Positions 44,452 to 55,700 of a stretch of 64,000 nt of DNA are shown here, in pieces. A program made the translations under genes and the position numbers. The DNA lies in contig NZ_KB907786.1 in assembly GCF_000382205.1 (NCBI RefSeq), forward strand, positions 1,116,001 through 1,180,000, read 5' to 3'. Under the pieces are notes generated by a model. The model saw only the letters and a program-made list of their open reading frames with translations, was not told where the DNA came from and ran no database searches. How positions within the stretch are numbered: the first letter of the stretch is position 1; the number at the start of each line of letters is the position of its first letter. This DNA is from Dyadobacter beijingensis DSM 21582 (GTDB lineage Bacteria > Bacteroidota > Bacteroidia > Cytophagales > Spirosomataceae).

Positions 44452-45069
44452 CTACCCCCGAACTTTCAAAAGTCCTTCTACAAGAACCTGCCACTGGATT
44501 TTGGAAAATGCCTTTTTGCCAAAAAAACCGGCGATGGCATTTCTTAGCTTATCGATGAGGGATTCGGGTGTGGTGTTGGAAACGATGTTGCGGTCATAGA
44601 TAGCGGCCGTTACCACTGCATTTTCCCGGGTGAGCGTGAATGTGCTGGTGGATTGGCTGTCGTAAAAATGCGCAGGCTCTTTTTCATCCGAGCCGGGGGC
44701 GGAGACCGGGCGCACGCGCATGGCAAGACTCTCGACGGTACCAGAAGCCATCCGCGCGATTTCCTCAATCCTTACCCAGTCATAACCTTTACCGGAGCTG
44801 CTTCCGGGTCCTGGAATGTTAATTCTGATCAGCAAACCTTCCCTGGCAGTTCCTCCGACCGGATTTCCGAAGACATCCGAGATGACGAAGCGTCCCAACA
44901 TCTCGGTTGCCCATTCGTGCCAATGGTCTACATCCATCAATTTCATCGCTGATTCCCTGAAGCATGCCCTGGCAGCATCGGTGTTCTCAAACTCCCTGAA
45001 ACACTCGGCAGTGATCGAATCTCCTCGATAATTCTCGGGCACGGCGCCCGTGTAATTTTTTTCATCCAT
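44452..45069 (-). CDS. Unknown protein
   Basis: A 205-residue soluble protein without signal peptide or membrane segments, with Trp-rich and acidic patches (MDVDHWHEWATEML) and a basic, aromatic C-terminus. I recognise no family. The frame is clean over its whole length and its codon use resembles the flanking genes. It lies just outside the att-like sequence, so it is probably the first gene of the resumed chromosome. Confidence 0.6.
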   Translation of the reverse strand: MDEKNYTGAVPENYRGDSITAECFREFENTDAARACFRESAMKLMDVDHWHEWATEMLGRFVISDVFGNPVGGTAREGLLIRINIPGPGSSSGKGYDWVRIEEIARMASGTVESLAMRVRPVSAPGSDEKEPAHFYDSQSTSTFTLTRENAVVTAAIYDRNIVSNTTPESLIDKLRNAIAGFFGKKAFSKIQWQVLVEGLLKVRG

Positions 45070-45242
45070 GTTTATCCGTATTTAACCCGAATCGTCCATT
45101 GAGGCTCAACCCGGCTTTGAATAGAACAAAAACATGCCACCCACCTGGTGCAGTACACATCCCACGAATGCGGTGTTGGCCGTGCAATAGCAGCTATCGT
45201 CCTGGCATGGGTTTAGCGTTATTTTCTTTTGGAACAAAAACA

Positions 45243-45452
45243 ATGTATACAATGGCTCAGGGGATATTTCAATTAAAAGAAGATGCTGCGCAAACCGTAA
45301 CCATCGAAAAAAGTCAAGTGCAGGAAATCATTCCTGATGCAGATTTCAGGTTTAGCCTGATCATCCTCAAAGATGGAAACAAACATTTCGTTTGCGGCAC
45401 GATGGAGGAGGTTACACAGGAGCTTGAAAATACGGCCACAAACCAACGGTAA
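45243..45452 (+). CDS. Small unknown protein
   Basis: A 69-residue protein (from ATG 45243; ATG 45252 is also possible) with regular beta-like alternation (FRFSLIILKDGNKHFVCG) and an acidic end. No family is recognised. It precedes the DUF72 gene by 45 bases on the same strand and may share its transcript. Confidence 0.5.
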   Translation: MYTMAQGIFQLKEDAAQTVTIEKSQVQEIIPDADFRFSLIILKDGNKHFVCGTMEEVTQELENTATNQR

Positions 45453-45497
45453 GCAGCGATTTAAGACTCACTTCTTTCACGAAAATCATTGAAATCA

Positions 45498-46268
45498 ATG
45501 CAAACTTCCGGCGTCTATATCGGCACTAGCGGGATTCTCTTACCGTTTAAAAATCAGGCCCATTATCCACCGGAGTTTGAAGGGAAAAGCCGGCTAGAGG
45601 TGTACGCGCACCTTTTCAATTCGCTGGAAGTCAATTCCACCTTTTACAAGTTGCCCAGGACCGAAACCGTTGCTCGTTGGAGCGCGTCGGTGCCGGAAGC
45701 CTTTCGCTTTACTTTTAAATTATGGAAACAACTAACGCATAATCCGGGCTTGTCCTTTGACCGGGCCGACGTAAAAGCATTCGCCGATGTTGTTAGGGCA
45801 GCTGGGAATAATACCGGTTGCATTTTGGTCCAGATTCCACCATCGACAAAGTTTTCCTCCCTGGCGCGCATGGGCGAGTTGCTTTCGATCTTACGGCAAC
45901 AGACTGATGACAAATGGCCGGTGGCCGTTGAGTTCAGGGACAATTCGTGGTACAGGCAGGAGAGTTATGAATTGTTGAATGCAAACGGTGCGGCCATGGT
46001 CTGCCACGATAAGACCGGGAGTGAGTCGCCATTGACTACCCTTGCCGCAAACACTGTTTATCTCAGATTTCACGGGCCCCGGGGCGACTACCGGGGCAGC
46101 TATGATCAAGGCCTGCTTTATGAATATGCAGGCTATATCCACACATGGCGCCGGGAAGGTAAAACCGTTTATATCTACTTCAATAACACAGCCGGGGACG
46201 CTTTGGCAAACCTTCAATTGCTCCATTCTTTCCTGGAAAATGACTTCGCCGAACTGGAACAAACCTGA
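45498..46268 (+). CDS. DUF72 domain protein
   Basis: A 256-residue protein with the DUF72 TIM-barrel-like pattern: VYIGTSG at the N-terminus, EVNSTFYKLP, FRFTFKLWKQLTH, ILVQIPPSTKF, VAVEFRDNSWY and VYLRFHGPRG. The family is widespread and its biochemistry is unsettled. ATG 45498 is used rather than TTG 45489. It converges on the DUF3891 gene. Confidence 0.92.
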   Translation: MQTSGVYIGTSGILLPFKNQAHYPPEFEGKSRLEVYAHLFNSLEVNSTFYKLPRTETVARWSASVPEAFRFTFKLWKQLTHNPGLSFDRADVKAFADVVRAAGNNTGCILVQIPPSTKFSSLARMGELLSILRQQTDDKWPVAVEFRDNSWYRQESYELLNANGAAMVCHDKTGSESPLTTLAANTVYLRFHGPRGDYRGSYDQGLLYEYAGYIHTWRREGKTVYIYFNNTAGDALANLQLLHSFLENDFAELEQT

Positions 46269-46312
46269 TGTTTTGCTTGTGCAAATGATCTGGTTCCGAA
46301 CCTATCTGAAAG

Positions 46313-47026
46313 CTAATCTGCGATAGTGAGTTGGTGCAGGATGACTTTCGCATCAAGCAGCTTTTCCTTGAATTCATCGGCATTACTGAATGTCAGTTGC
46401 CGGAGCTGCCGGCTTTCGTAGCTGACCTGGAATGATTTTTCCTCGAAGGGCCACGGAGAAACTTGAAGGTTTCCCGTTTCCGAGACGCTTACCTGGTACT
46501 TTTTTCCGTCGGGGCCGGAGCTGATCTCCATCTTACGGCCCTGCGGCTGCATTAACCCCTGGCAAATGAGCAGTGAAAATGCGTCGCAAAATTCCAAAAG
46601 TTCGTAACTGGCCGATATGTGCTGATCCGTAACCTGCGCCTCTTTGCGCCATTTGCTTTCTTTGGCCTTTAACTTGCTGCAATAGGCTTTTGCGGCGGCA
46701 TCGCCGGAATATAAGAAGCGGATATGTCTGGCTGTGAGAAGCCCAACGAACCGGCCCTTTGCAAATGCCAGTTCCAGAAGGCGGTCGCACCGGGTGATTT
46801 CAAACTTCTTCATTTTAAAATTCACAGGCCCGCTGGTAGCATCATTCAATTCGGGGGTTGCCAGCTCGTCGCCCCAGTCGTCATGCTCGGCCGTAGCGAT
46901 GACTGTCTCAATCCACCGTGGTGGCCGCTCTGTTTTACGCCAATGGGCACAGATTTGCGCAGCCAAAAGGCCATGCGAACGTTGGAGAATGATTGACCAA
47001 CCCTGCTGGGTGTAGTTGACGATCAT
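46313..47026 (-). CDS. DUF3891 family protein
   Basis: A 237-residue protein opening with the family signature MIVNYTQQGWSIILQRSHG, followed by AEHDDWGD (about residues 44-51), a likely metal or acid-base cluster. The family has no assigned function. ATG 47026 fits the signature; the longer frame to 47077 adds residues not typical of the family. It follows the hybrid kinase gene after 137 bases on the same strand. Confidence 0.85.
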   Translation of the reverse strand: MIVNYTQQGWSIILQRSHGLLAAQICAHWRKTERPPRWIETVIATAEHDDWGDELATPELNDATSGPVNFKMKKFEITRCDRLLELAFAKGRFVGLLTARHIRFLYSGDAAAKAYCSKLKAKESKWRKEAQVTDQHISASYELLEFCDAFSLLICQGLMQPQGRKMEISSGPDGKKYQVSVSETGNLQVSPWPFEEKSFQVSYESRQLRQLTFSNADEFKEKLLDAKVILHQLTIAD

Positions 47027-47163
47027 ATGGTGGTAGGTTAGTGCCCCCGGGATGTGGGCGATTCCTAGTCCACACAAATCATGCCTGGCGTATACCGGGG
47101 ATCACCCGTCTGTAAGCCATACGCGCCACGGCAACCAAGGCCGTTGCATGGCTTGCCGAAAGC

Positions 47164-50100
47164 TTATGGCAAATTCCCTGTCAATGGAAAATAGATCGTG
47201 AACTTACTTCCCAGGCCGGGCGTGCTTTCAACCCTGATACTTCCGCCAGCCGCATCGATGATTTTTTTGGCGAGGTAAAGGCCCAGGCCCTGTCCTTCGC
47301 GATCAGTGGTGCCCCGTCCGTATTTGTTGAATATCTTTGTCAGATCATTCTCAGCCATTCCAATACCATTATCTTCAACAGACAAAATTGTGAATTCGCT
47401 ACCTGCCAAAGTTTGAATACTGACTACCGGCGTATTTTCAGATCGGTACTTGATGCCATTTGCCACAAGGTTAAAAAGAATACTTCTCAGGTTCTTCTTC
47501 GAGAAATGGATTTGACTGACCTGTAGGTCGCTTTTGACCATGGCGCCACTCTGCTTTATTTTATCTCCAAGGCTCCAAAGAATACTTTCTACAATATCGT
47601 GTAAGTCTACCAGTTCCATGGAAGCCGCTTCATCCTCAATCCTGGCTACGGCACTGATTTCTTTAACCAGCATACTGAATTTTTTGACGGAACCGCGGAT
47701 GATGGCTAAAAGAGGTTTCAGCTCGGGATCGTCAACGTGCATGTGATCTATCAGGCCGATACTGGCTTCGATATTTCCGAGTGGTTCGAGCAAGTCATGG
47801 GATGCGGTATGTACGAAATTGTCGAGGTCGGCATTAATGCGCGTCAGGATTTCATTTTTTTTGTCGAGCTGACGCTGAATGTCTTTCAGGTTCGTGATGT
47901 CGTTAAAGGTGATGATTGCGCCCGTCCTTTTGTTGCCAACCTGCCGGATATAGGGCATGGTCATGACCTGGTACCATTTCCCGTCGTTGGCTTGTAGTTC
48001 CCGGGTAAGTGGATAACCATTTTCGAGGACCTGGGTGATGTCATCTGCGATGGTCTCAAACCTGAAATTTGTTGAAATGTTGCTTAGCGGCCGACCAATG
48101 TCGCTTTCGAGTAGATTGATATGCCGTACCGTTCCCGGCGAGAACCGCATCAGACGAAGCTCTGAATTGACAAAGAGCTGACCGTTGATATTACTTTTAA
48201 AATAGTTGTTCAGATCGTCGTTAAGCTCTAAAAGCTCTTTGTTCTTAAGCTGGTAGTCGGCATTGATTGTGTGCAGTTCCTCATTAATTGATTGCATTTC
48301 CTCGTTGGTGCTCTGCATTTCCTCATTGGCCGACAGCAGCTCTTCATTGAAGGATTGCATGTTCTCGTTGAGGGCAAATAATTTTTCGCTGGCAGCAGCC
48401 AGTTGTTCCTTCTGATCTTTGTTTTCTTGTTCGAGAAATCTGGAATAGTCGTCCAGGTAAAGTTTCTCGTCAAACGCCATGGTGCCAGGCAGCTCCTCTG
48501 ACTGAACGTCCTCAGTAAACTGGACAACCAGAAATCCGTTGGGCCTGCCTTTAAATATCATCGGGCTCACCGAAAGGTTTACCTTGATGGTTTCCTGGCT
48601 GTGCTGAATAAAAATCCCTGTAATCTGTGCCTTGCGCTGGGTTTCGCTCACCATGTTGCGGGCTGTCTTAAAAGCAATGTTGAGAGGTCCCGGCATCAGC
48701 TCGGTCAGGTCTGACGTAAAATTTTTCTGGTGGAGGAATCTGCTTGTCGGGCCGTAGGATTTAAGGACTTTGTTGCTTTCGTCAATGCAGATGATCAGGC
48801 GCTGTTCTTCGCTGAATACCGTTTCATTAATCGCCCCGTCAAGGGTGCGATCGGGGTTTTTTATCATTTCCGGCTGGGCAGGGCTCAAATTGCTGGGCTT
48901 GTGATATACGTATTCCGGTATGGTAAAGGCCTCGAAATTGACGGACGGGAGCGTATCCAGCTTCTTGTAAATTTTGGATTTTTTATCGACCACCTTCAGG
49001 CCTTTGAGTATCGGTAGCGGGTTCTCGCTGGAACCCAGAAACAAGTAGCCGTCAGGTTTAAGCCCAAACAACAGCATCTGATATATTTTCTGTTGCAGGG
49101 CCGGCGTCATATAGATCAGCAAGTTGCGACAGCTGATCAGGTGCATGTTACAGTAGGGCGGGTTTTTCACAAGGTCGTGCCTGGAAAAGATGACCATCTT
49201 CCGCAGTTCTGCACTCACTTTATAACCACTTGCTTCCTGCACAAAGTATTTTTCCAGGTGTGCGGGCGTTAGCTGGGAAACCACGGATGGCGCATAAATA
49301 CCCTTGCTCGCATGAGCCAGCGCAGTAGTGTCGATATCGGTGGCAAAAATCTTGACCTCGCGTTCTTTTACGTTATCCCCCAGGATCTCGCTCAGCATGA
49401 TCGCCATCGAATACGCTTCTTCTCCCGTTGCGCAGCCGGCAACCCATATCCTGATTTCCTGGTTGGGCAAAAGACTGTGCACGATGGAAGGGATCACACG
49501 TTTTTCGAGAGCGCCAAATGCTTCTGCGTCGCGGAAAAAGGCGGTTACGCTGATCAGGAAATCCTTGGCCAATGCTTCTATTTCTCGTGGGGAGCCTTTG
49601 GCGTATTCCAGGTATTTGTCAAGCTTTTCAAAATTATTATAAGCGGCCCTTCTTTTAATGCGTCTTAAAATGGTAGATTCCTTGTAGTCAGAAAAATCCA
49701 GCGGGAGTTGCTCGCTGATCAGCTGGATCAAGCCTGTCATATTTTCAACGTCTGACATGGCTGCCGCCGCCAGTTCGATTTCCCGTTTAACATACTCTTC
49801 GATAATCCCGGGCATGGCTTCCGGCTCAACAATGAAATCGACCATACCCGTGGCAATTGCATTCGATGGCATGCTATCGAATTCGGTAGTTTCCGGGTTT
49901 CTGGCAATCACCATTCCTCCTGCGCGCTTGATCGCCTTTACCCCGTCGCTGCCGTCAGAGCCCAGTCCCGATAAAATGACGCCAATCGCCTTCGGACCGT
50001 AGTCGGCGGCCAGCGAAGTGAAAAATGAATTGATGGTCAGGTGCGGGCCTTTGATGTTACCCTTTTCGGTTAAATGCAGATGCCCGTTTTTAATGGTCAT

Positions 50101-50352
50101 AAACTTGTCGCCAGGGATCATGTAGACGAAATTGGTTTCAACGCCGATTCCATTCTGCGCTTGTACCATCATCAGTTGGCTATATCTGGACAAGACTTCT
50201 GCTAACCGGCTTTCATAATCCGGGGACAAATGCTGGACAACAATATAGGAAACACCATCCAGGGGTGTGTTTTCAAAAAAGGAAATCAGCTCATCCAGGC
50301 CACCGGCCGATGCGCCGATCGCAACAACATGGTGTGGTTCAAGGGATTTCAT
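47164..50352 (-). CDS. CheB-CheR-PAS-histidine kinase hybrid
   Basis: A 1062-residue signalling protein. It has a CheB-like methylesterase domain (about residues 5-190; Ser15, His41, and Asp in GSDGSDG), a CheR-like methyltransferase domain (about 210-480, with WVAGCATGEEAYS), a PAS-type region, and a Glu/Asn-rich coiled coil (repeated SxNEEM, about 620-690). A second PAS precedes the kinase: phospho-accepting His852 in HTASHDLLEPLG, NLVANGIKYRS, DNGIGM and GQGLGLY. There is no receiver domain. Such hybrids are common in Bacteroidota; inputs and partners are unknown. Confidence 0.93.
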   Translation of the reverse strand: MKSLEPHHVVAIGASAGGLDELISFFENTPLDGVSYIVVQHLSPDYESRLAEVLSRYSQLMMVQAQNGIGVETNFVYMIPGDKFMTIKNGHLHLTEKGNIKGPHLTINSFFTSLAADYGPKAIGVILSGLGSDGSDGVKAIKRAGGMVIARNPETTEFDSMPSNAIATGMVDFIVEPEAMPGIIEEYVKREIELAAAAMSDVENMTGLIQLISEQLPLDFSDYKESTILRRIKRRAAYNNFEKLDKYLEYAKGSPREIEALAKDFLISVTAFFRDAEAFGALEKRVIPSIVHSLLPNQEIRIWVAGCATGEEAYSMAIMLSEILGDNVKEREVKIFATDIDTTALAHASKGIYAPSVVSQLTPAHLEKYFVQEASGYKVSAELRKMVIFSRHDLVKNPPYCNMHLISCRNLLIYMTPALQQKIYQMLLFGLKPDGYLFLGSSENPLPILKGLKVVDKKSKIYKKLDTLPSVNFEAFTIPEYVYHKPSNLSPAQPEMIKNPDRTLDGAINETVFSEEQRLIICIDESNKVLKSYGPTSRFLHQKNFTSDLTELMPGPLNIAFKTARNMVSETQRKAQITGIFIQHSQETIKVNLSVSPMIFKGRPNGFLVVQFTEDVQSEELPGTMAFDEKLYLDDYSRFLEQENKDQKEQLAAASEKLFALNENMQSFNEELLSANEEMQSTNEEMQSINEELHTINADYQLKNKELLELNDDLNNYFKSNINGQLFVNSELRLMRFSPGTVRHINLLESDIGRPLSNISTNFRFETIADDITQVLENGYPLTRELQANDGKWYQVMTMPYIRQVGNKRTGAIITFNDITNLKDIQRQLDKKNEILTRINADLDNFVHTASHDLLEPLGNIEASIGLIDHMHVDDPELKPLLAIIRGSVKKFSMLVKEISAVARIEDEAASMELVDLHDIVESILWSLGDKIKQSGAMVKSDLQVSQIHFSKKNLRSILFNLVANGIKYRSENTPVVSIQTLAGSEFTILSVEDNGIGMAENDLTKIFNKYGRGTTDREGQGLGLYLAKKIIDAAGGSIRVESTPGLGSKFTIYFPLTGNLP

Positions 50353-50614
50353 ATGAATAGCTGGATGTGCTGGATGATATATTAACTTTAATTATATAAA
50401 GATGACACATTTTCGGAGCACGATCGTGCACTGTCAGGGCAATTGTTTAAATCATTCAGCTCGAAAAGTTCGCCCGAAAGCCGGGTAAACTTCCGGGATA
50501 ATGTGAGATCGCCCTGCTGCCCGGTAGTTCAATTGATCCATTCCTTAAATGCAAAAAGCCGCCATGATTTCTCAAAGCGGCTTTTCGCGAAGCGGGAATG
50601 GACCGTATGACCGG
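50353..50614. other. Intergenic region of the hybrid kinase gene
   Basis: 262 bases holding the kinase promoter and, at 50552-50586, a terminator facing it. I see no gene. Confidence 0.4.
50552..50586 (-). terminator. Terminator of the 50.6 kb lipoprotein gene
   Basis: On the minus strand GCCGC..GCGGC, extended by flanking A and T pairs, is followed by TTTTTG, just after the lipoprotein stop. Confidence 0.75.
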
Positions 50615-51079
50615 TCAAAAGTCAATGGAACACTCGTTGACCACCCGTTTTTCGGTGCCCTGGCCGGTCTGGATCAGCTTTACATTCGTCATGACGATTT
50701 TCCTGTTTTTGACCGTTACGGAATAATCTCCATCCGGATCAAATGTGAGGCCATCTACCCCCACCTCGACTTCTCCTTTTATTTCACGGATGCTAAAATC
50801 CCTGACGTTGAATGTACCGCCTTTCTCGGCCTCTTCCTTACTTCCAAAATGCACCTGGATTAGCTTATAGGGGTTATCCTGCTCGCAGGAAACGGAGTAT
50901 GTGCCGCCAATCGTGGAGATGCTTGTCGTTCCTTTGTAGCTCGTCCCGTCAATTTTAAATGTGCCCGTCTTTTCAGATTCTTCTTGCATGATATCGGTTT
51001 CATCTTTTGAGCATGCAGAGGACAACACAAGCAAAAGGCACAATGTGGCTATCGAACGGATACTGTTTACTGTTTTCAT
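50615..51079 (-). CDS. Small lipoprotein of unknown function
   Basis: A 154-residue protein with a lipoprotein signal peptide (LCLLLVLSSAC, lipidated Cys at about 23) and a beta-rich body (GTFKIDGTSYKGTT, GTYSVSC). It resembles other small Bacteroidota lipoproteins only in general shape. It has its own terminator and stands alone. Confidence 0.7.
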   Translation of the reverse strand: MKTVNSIRSIATLCLLLVLSSACSKDETDIMQEESEKTGTFKIDGTSYKGTTSISTIGGTYSVSCEQDNPYKLIQVHFGSKEEAEKGGTFNVRDFSIREIKGEVEVGVDGLTFDPDGDYSVTVKNRKIVMTNVKLIQTGQGTEKRVVNECSIDF

Positions 51080-51405
51080 GTTCTTCGAAAATTAGGATAG
51101 TTATTGAATCGCAACTTGCTTTCCGGCAGATTCAAAGCTAATTGCCGTAACACCCCGGTTTCCAAAGTAATCGATGAATGAATGTGCGAAATCGATGAAC
51201 GTCCGGTGAGAAATCAAAGGCGGGCTCGATCGGCGCCGATGACCGGTAAACCCGATCCGTGGTAAAGTTGCCAACATTCTCCAACCACCCGCGCGGTGGC
51301 TTTTGAAATTGCTATCTTTGTATAAATCTATTAAAAATATAGGGTAAATATATTTTGTCTCAACAAAAAACCGCCGGCATCTCAAATGCCGCTTAGCCAT
51401 AAGTT
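51080..51405. other. Divergent promoter region
   Basis: 326 bases between the lipoprotein and the TlpA gene. TATCTTTG at 51313-51320 matches the -7 consensus for the TlpA direction. A short hairpin (GGCAT..ATGCC, about 51375-51390) sits in the expected leader. No gene is seen. Confidence 0.4.
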
Positions 51406-52425
51406 ATGAGCTTGAAAATTACCGCACTTGGCTTGCTGATCGCCGTGTCTGATGCCGCATTTGCACAGGAAAAACCTGCTACCGTACTCATCGAGGGCAG
51501 CGCGCCTGGCATTACTTCCGGCTACGTGTACCTGCAAAAATTTGAAGAGAAAATATTTCATTCCATCGACTCCGCTAAAATAACCGGTGGCAGGTTCTCC
51601 ATCAAAACCTCATTGAAAGTTCCGGAGCTATACGGACTAACGGCCGATAAGAAAAAGGACCCGTTGTTCCTGTTTTTGCAAAACACCACCAAAGTCAGCG
51701 TAGCGCTCGATACCGCCGCGCGTTACAGGCAGGCGAAGGTGACGGGCTCGCCGGCACAAGACCTGTTTGAGCAGTACAAGGCCAATCCGGATGTGAAAAT
51801 TGACGAGTTCATCAAAGCAAATCCTACATCCATTGTTTCGGCCTATGTGCTGTACCGCAACTTCGCCTACCGCCTCTCGCCGGAGGAGATCGAACGGAAT
51901 ATTGGCTTGCTCGATGCATCATTGCATCAGACGCCGTATGTAAAAACTCTGCGAAAGCTGGTTACGACACTGAATAATGTCGGTATCGGTAAACCCGCCG
52001 TAGATTTCACGGCCAACACGCCCGACGGAAAACCTGTGAAGCTCTCGGACCGTTTTGGGAAATACCTGCTGGTCGATTTTTGGGCAGCCTGGTGCGGGCC
52101 CTGCCGCAGGGAGAATCCCAATCTCGTGAAAGCCTACGAGGCATTTAAGGATAAAGGCTTTGACGTCCTCGGCGTCTCGCTCGACAAAACCAGGGAAGCC
52201 TGGGTGAAGGCGATTGAGAAGGACGGGCTCGCCTGGACCCAGGTTTCCGACCTCAAATACTGGCACAGCGGGCCCGCAGCACTTTACGGGGTGAGGGCCA
52301 TTCCGGCCAACTTCCTGCTGGATCCGCAGGGTAAGATTATCGGTAAAAACCTCAGAGGGGAGGAGCTGCACAAAAAGCTGGAAGAACTCCTGGGACACCC
52401 CGCGGCTCCGTCGGCCAGCAGATAG
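51406..52425 (+). CDS. TlpA family thiol-disulfide oxidoreductase
   Basis: A 339-residue exported protein with a signal peptide (LKITALGLLIAVSDAAFAQ) and an N-terminal DUF4369-like region (about residues 25-130). The thioredoxin domain (about 195-330) has the active site WCGPC at 229-233 and the cis-Pro loop AIPANFLLDP. It is the Bacteroidota TlpA type and should reduce or isomerise disulfides, or pass electrons, in the periplasm. It precedes the SusC gene by about 300 bases and probably belongs to the same locus. Confidence 0.92.
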   Translation: MSLKITALGLLIAVSDAAFAQEKPATVLIEGSAPGITSGYVYLQKFEEKIFHSIDSAKITGGRFSIKTSLKVPELYGLTADKKKDPLFLFLQNTTKVSVALDTAARYRQAKVTGSPAQDLFEQYKANPDVKIDEFIKANPTSIVSAYVLYRNFAYRLSPEEIERNIGLLDASLHQTPYVKTLRKLVTTLNNVGIGKPAVDFTANTPDGKPVKLSDRFGKYLLVDFWAAWCGPCRRENPNLVKAYEAFKDKGFDVLGVSLDKTREAWVKAIEKDGLAWTQVSDLKYWHSGPAALYGVRAIPANFLLDPQGKIIGKNLRGEELHKKLEELLGHPAAPSASR

Positions 52426-52724
52426 GGGGGACTTAAACGTATAAATATAATCGTTACCGGGGCGTCGCGTTGCCTGCGAGCCCCCCTTCTCATCCTGGCG
52501 ACATACTTATTTATCCAGCCAAGGCTTCAAAAAGGCGAAGGCACCCGTGTGGCCTTTGCGTCTGACAGCCGCCAGTGCGGCGTTGCATTGGCGGCGGTGA
52601 AAATCGAATTAACCAATCCTGAATACGCCATGAATCCATTACCCGGCAAAAACAAAAACCATTTATGAGAATTCAATTACTACTCACTCCTCGGCGCCAT
52701 GATGCGGGCTCCTATTTACAAAAA
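52426..52724. other. Gap between TlpA and SusC genes
   Basis: 299 bases with an AT-poor centre containing inverted GGCGGCG-type words (about 52565-52600). No gene or clear promoter is seen. The region is long for an operon spacer, so SusC may have its own promoter. Confidence 0.35.
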
Positions 52725-55700
52725 ATGAAATATGCGTTGCTCCTCGTGCTTGGCGTTGTCTTCGCCAGCCACGCCCAAAACGTGATCAGAGGAACGGTGC
52801 GCGATGAGACCAACCAGGTAATAGCTGGCGCGACGATCACCATCCGGTCGGCAGGTGAGGGGACCGTTACCGATGGGAACGGGAATTTCAGCATTTCCAG
52901 CAAATCGATACCTGTTACGCTTGCAATAAGCTATTTGGGATACAAAACCCAGGAAGTTACCGCCACCTCTGCACAGGAACCGCTCAACATCCGGCTGGCG
53001 GAGTCGACTAACCAGCTGGATGAAACCGTGGTGGTAGGTTACACGACTTCCAAAAGGTCGAGTTATACCGGGTCTGTGGCCGTGGTCAATGCGAAAGATA
53101 TCGAAACCCTGCAAATTACAACGGTCGGCAAGGCATTACAGGGAACGATTCCGGGCCTTCAATCCATTGCGTCGGCGGGCCAGCCAGGCGCCGACGCCGA
53201 TCTGTACGTCAGGGGTGTTGGGTCGGTGAATGCGTCCACGGCACCATTGTACGTGGTGGACGGTATCCCGGTAGACAATGCCAACAACCTTAATCCGAGG
53301 GATATTCAATCGATTTCGGTCCTGAAAGACGCGACGGCGAGTGCGCTGTATGGTTCGAGAGGGGCCAATGGTGTAATCGTGATCACTACCAAAACGGGTT
53401 CTCTGAATGCCAAACCGACATTTAATTTTTCCGTCAACTACGGCATTACCGGCCGCGCCGTCAAAGATTACAAATATTTGTCGGCCAAAGACTACTACGA
53501 ACTGCAATGGGAAGCGATCCGCAACACGCAGGTGGATCAGGGCAAAACCGCCGAGGCGGCAGCGCAGTATGCCACCGACTATCTCGTGGACGGGTCGTTG
53601 AAAGTGAACATTTTCGGGCCTGGCTATCCCCGGCCGGTGGGCCTGGACGGCAAACTGGTGCCTGGTGCGACGCCGCTCTGGAACGACAGCTGGGGTAAGG
53701 CCATTTCACGCCCCGGCGTACGCCAGCAGTACGACCTGAGCGTCAGCGGCGGAAGTGCGAGTACCAGATATTTCCTCTCGGCAGGTTATCTCAATGAACA
53801 GGGCTGGATCAGAACCTCCGATTTCAGACGATTCAACCTGCGCACCAACTTGCAGTCGAAAGTCAACAACTGGCTCGATATCGGCGCAAATATCTCGCTG
53901 TCGTCAGGCTTGCAAAAATCGCCTACCCAGGAAGATAGCAATACCGGTAACTTCGCTAATTTCCAGCGACTTATCTCGGATATTTACCCGGTTTACGAAC
54001 GAAACCCGGACGGTTCCTACATTTTGGACGAGCAGGGGAATAAAAAATGGGATTACGGCAGATGGCGCCCTACCACGGCTGCCAGCGGCTCCAATATCCT
54101 CGGCTCGGCAGAAAACGCCATTTCCGGAGACCAGACCGACGCTGTGCTGCTCGGAACGAATTTTACGCTCACATTCGCAAAGGGGCTTTTCCTGAAAACA
54201 ACGGCCAACATTGATTACCGGGCCATCACGTCGCATACCTATTCGCACTCGTATTACAGCACCGGGGTGATCACCGATGGTGCCGGTTCCGCATCCCGAA
54301 GCGCCGAACGCGGGCTCAACTACACCGTGAACAGCTTCCTGAACTATTCGGTCAATCTGGGCGGAAGTCATTCACTGAACCTGCTCGCCGGCCCGGAAGT
54401 TTACGTCGTGAATCTGTCGCAACTTTCGGGAAGCCGCACCGGTTTCCAGGTTTTGGGCAAAACAGAGCCTTCGGCGGGAACGGTAAGCGGGGTTTTTAAC
54501 GGGACTTCTTCGGATTACAAGCTCGCGAGCGGGCTGGCCAAGCTGGATTACGATTATCTCGGCCGCTACCATTTCTCGACCAGCTACCGCCGTGATGGCT
54601 CGTCGCGTTTCAGCAAGCAGTCGCGCTGGGGTAATTTCTGGTCGGTGGGTGCAGCGTGGAATATCAAGCAGGAACCTTTCCTGAAAGACGTTTCCCGCCT
54701 GGATAACCTGAACCTGCGTGCGAGCTACGGGGCACAAGGCAATGATAAGGTCGGTAATTACGCTTACGGCGGGTTCTATTCCATTTACAACAGCCTCGAC
54801 AAGCTGGGCCTGCTGCCATCCGACCTGCCTACACCCGATTTGAAATGGGAAACCAACCTCAACCTGAACTTCGGCGTGGACGTATCGCTGTTCGACAACC
54901 GGCTCATTGCGCAGATCGACGTTTTCGATCGCCGCTCGAAGGATTTGTTGTTTAACAGACCATTGTCTCCCTCCACAGGCTACGGCGGCATCAGCGCCAA
55001 CATCGGCTCATTGAGTAACCGCGGCATCGACGGCCAGATTACCGGCGTACCGTTCCGCGACAAGGATTTCCGCTGGAGCACCACGCTGAACTTCGGACAT
55101 TATACCAACAAAATCACCAAACTGCCGCAAAAGGAGATTCTCACGGGTGCGATAGGGCAGTATGGCAATACCAAAAAGCTGGTGGAAGGCGGTTCGGTCT
55201 ATGATTTTTATATCAAAGAATGGGCCGGCGTAAACCCCCAGAACGGTAAGGCAACCTGGTATAAGGACGTGCTTGACGAAAACAAAAATGTGACCGGCAG
55301 AACGACGACCGAAAACCAGACGGAAGCTACCCCTTACTTCCAGGGTAGCTCGCTGCCCGATTTCTACGGCGGTTTCAACAACAGCATTGCCTACAAAAAC
55401 TTCGAATTCTCTTTCCTGCTCTCGTACAGCATCGGCGGCAAGGTGTTCGACGGCGACCAGCCGATGGTGACGCACCTGGGCAATGCGCCCGGCCGTGCCT
55501 GGTCGAACGAGGCGCTCAACCGCTGGACACCGGAAAACACCCAAACGGATTACCCGCGACTTTCCTACGTTTCAGACTCCTGGAACAGCATTCCCTCCAC
55601 GCGCTTCCTGTATGACGCCAGCTATGCGCGGTTGAAGAACATTTCGCTTACCTACACCTTGCCACGCGCACTGGTATCCCGCCTGACGTTGAACGACGTG

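Noticed and set aside
44237..44599. Plus-strand open frame of 120 codons
   Set aside because: It spans the att-like sequence and a terminator and runs antisense into the gene at 44452. It lacks any domain.
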